Positions 63,331 to 64,000 of a stretch of DNA of 64,000 nucleotides are shown piece after piece; the stretch's first letter is position 1, and every line of letters begins with the position of its first letter. The position numbers were made by a program, and so were the translations under genes. The DNA comes from Hysterangium stoloniferum (Eukaryota; Basidiomycota; Agaricomycetes; Hysterangiales; Hysterangiaceae), in the NCBI GenBank assembly GCA_015178975.1, contig WHVD01000018.1, forward strand, positions 124,001 to 188,000, given 5' to 3'. The notes under the pieces were generated by a model. The model ran no database searches. It was not told where the DNA came from and was given only the letters and a program-made list of their open reading frames with translations.

Positions 63331-63350
63331 GGTTTAGGGTTTAGGGTTCA
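63331..63350. repeat. Short telomere-like TTTAGGG run
   Basis: GGTTTAGGGTTTAGGGTTCA holds two adjacent TTTAGGG units next to the inverted minisatellite unit and the 5' end of the helicase. Too short to be a telomere; it may be an interstitial trace. Confidence 0.4.
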
Positions 63351-64000
63351 ATATGAGTCTCAAAAGAGAGGCATAGCAGCTCAATGGGACATACATGAAG
63401 TATGGAAACCATATAAAATATGAGAAAATATGAGCAATAGAGAAGAAGGTACAAGTCAAAGGTATCTAGGGATAAGTTAGATATAGGGCACTCACCTTTG
63501 CAGCAGAACCCCAACAAGGAAGGCAATATTCCAGAGGAGAGTGCAGAAGAGCACAGTGACAAGGATAAAAGGGGTAAAGCAAATAAGAGGTGAATAAGTG
63601 ACTTGTCTAAAATAAAGATAGATAAACAAAGAAAGGTATCAAAATCAAAGTTGCAAGGTAGAAGATCATAACTCAGGTTTACAATGCAATCAAGCCAAAC
63701 TAAGGGCAGGATATGATAGAGGTGAGTTAGAGGATAGTGACAAGTATTGAGACTTGATAGTTTGGATAGAGGGATGACCGGATAAGTCAGTATTCAGGAA
63801 ATGGAGTGGTAGAGGCCCACTATTTTATATGTTGAGAGATATTGTTTATAGAAAAGGAAATGGCTTTATTGGCAGATAGGGTTTGATAGTTGTTATCCAG
63901 GAAGTAGGATATTGATGGGAGTGATAAGATTTTGATGGACATTAGCCAGGATTTTGGCATTATGTTTCCTGAGAAACTCAAAATGGATGGGACCTGCTTA
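63351..64000. other. Unassigned AT-rich sequence
   Basis: No gene recognised. A 73-codon minus-strand frame at 63562-63341 is hydrophobic but short and without motif. Confidence 0.4.

Noticed and set aside
63331..63350. True telomere repeat
   Set aside because: Only two TTTAGGG units, embedded in ordinary sequence; kept only as a hint in the subtelomere finding.

Overview
The window looks like a transposon-rich, probably heterochromatic or subtelomeric stretch of a filamentous basidiomycete genome, most likely an agaricomycete. The evidence is the ~45-65 bp GT-AG introns, a DUF6533-type membrane gene, a telomere-linked RecQ-like helicase, a P-loop NTPase family I associate with agaricomycetes, and many chromodomain-bearing Ty3/gypsy elements. 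I see no rRNA, no convincing tRNA and no CRISPR array. Family assignments come from motifs read by eye; no database search was possible.

1-8.5 kb: single-copy-like, decayed sequence. A DUF6533-type membrane gene lies on the minus strand (1.5-2.6 kb), and a DUF6533 N-terminal piece points the other way at 2.9 kb. Between 3.8 and 7.4 kb are minus-strand remnants of an unrecognised gene pair with similar N-termini, bounded by ~110-140 bp direct repeats.

8.5-35.3 kb: one nested retrotransposon complex. A plus-strand element (A0) was entered by a minus-strand relative (B). B was then entered by a second, more complete A copy (A-in, 12.2 kb, minus, 630-bp LTRs, 5-bp target duplication CCCCC), by a plus-strand Tf1/sushi-like chromovirus (C), by a 1.27-kb solo LTR (D2) and by an AT-rich insert. 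A-in itself carries another copy of the solo LTR (D1). A and B are unusual: besides gag-pol they carry an open frame upstream of gag (ORF1) and 2-2.5 kb of coding sequence downstream of the chromodomain (ORF3).

35.3-47.8 kb: a heavily decayed gypsy element (E) with a 772-bp solo LTR (F) in it, followed by a third, 3'-truncated A copy (A2, plus). Nonsense and catalytic-site losses in E and A2 are dominated by C-to-T changes at CpG, as expected from methylation or RIP-like decay.

47.8-64 kb: cellular-type genes again, mostly broken. They are a hypothetical gene (49.7-50.6 kb, minus), a serine-esterase/lipase-like pseudogene (52.2-52.9 kb, plus), a P-loop NTPase gene (54.1-57.2 kb, plus) with an inverted copy of its N-terminal region beside it, a ~22-bp minisatellite (57.5-58.4 kb), and a decayed telomere-linked RecQ helicase (59.5-63.3 kb, minus). 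A 32-bp inverted copy of the minisatellite unit sits just beyond the helicase 5' end.
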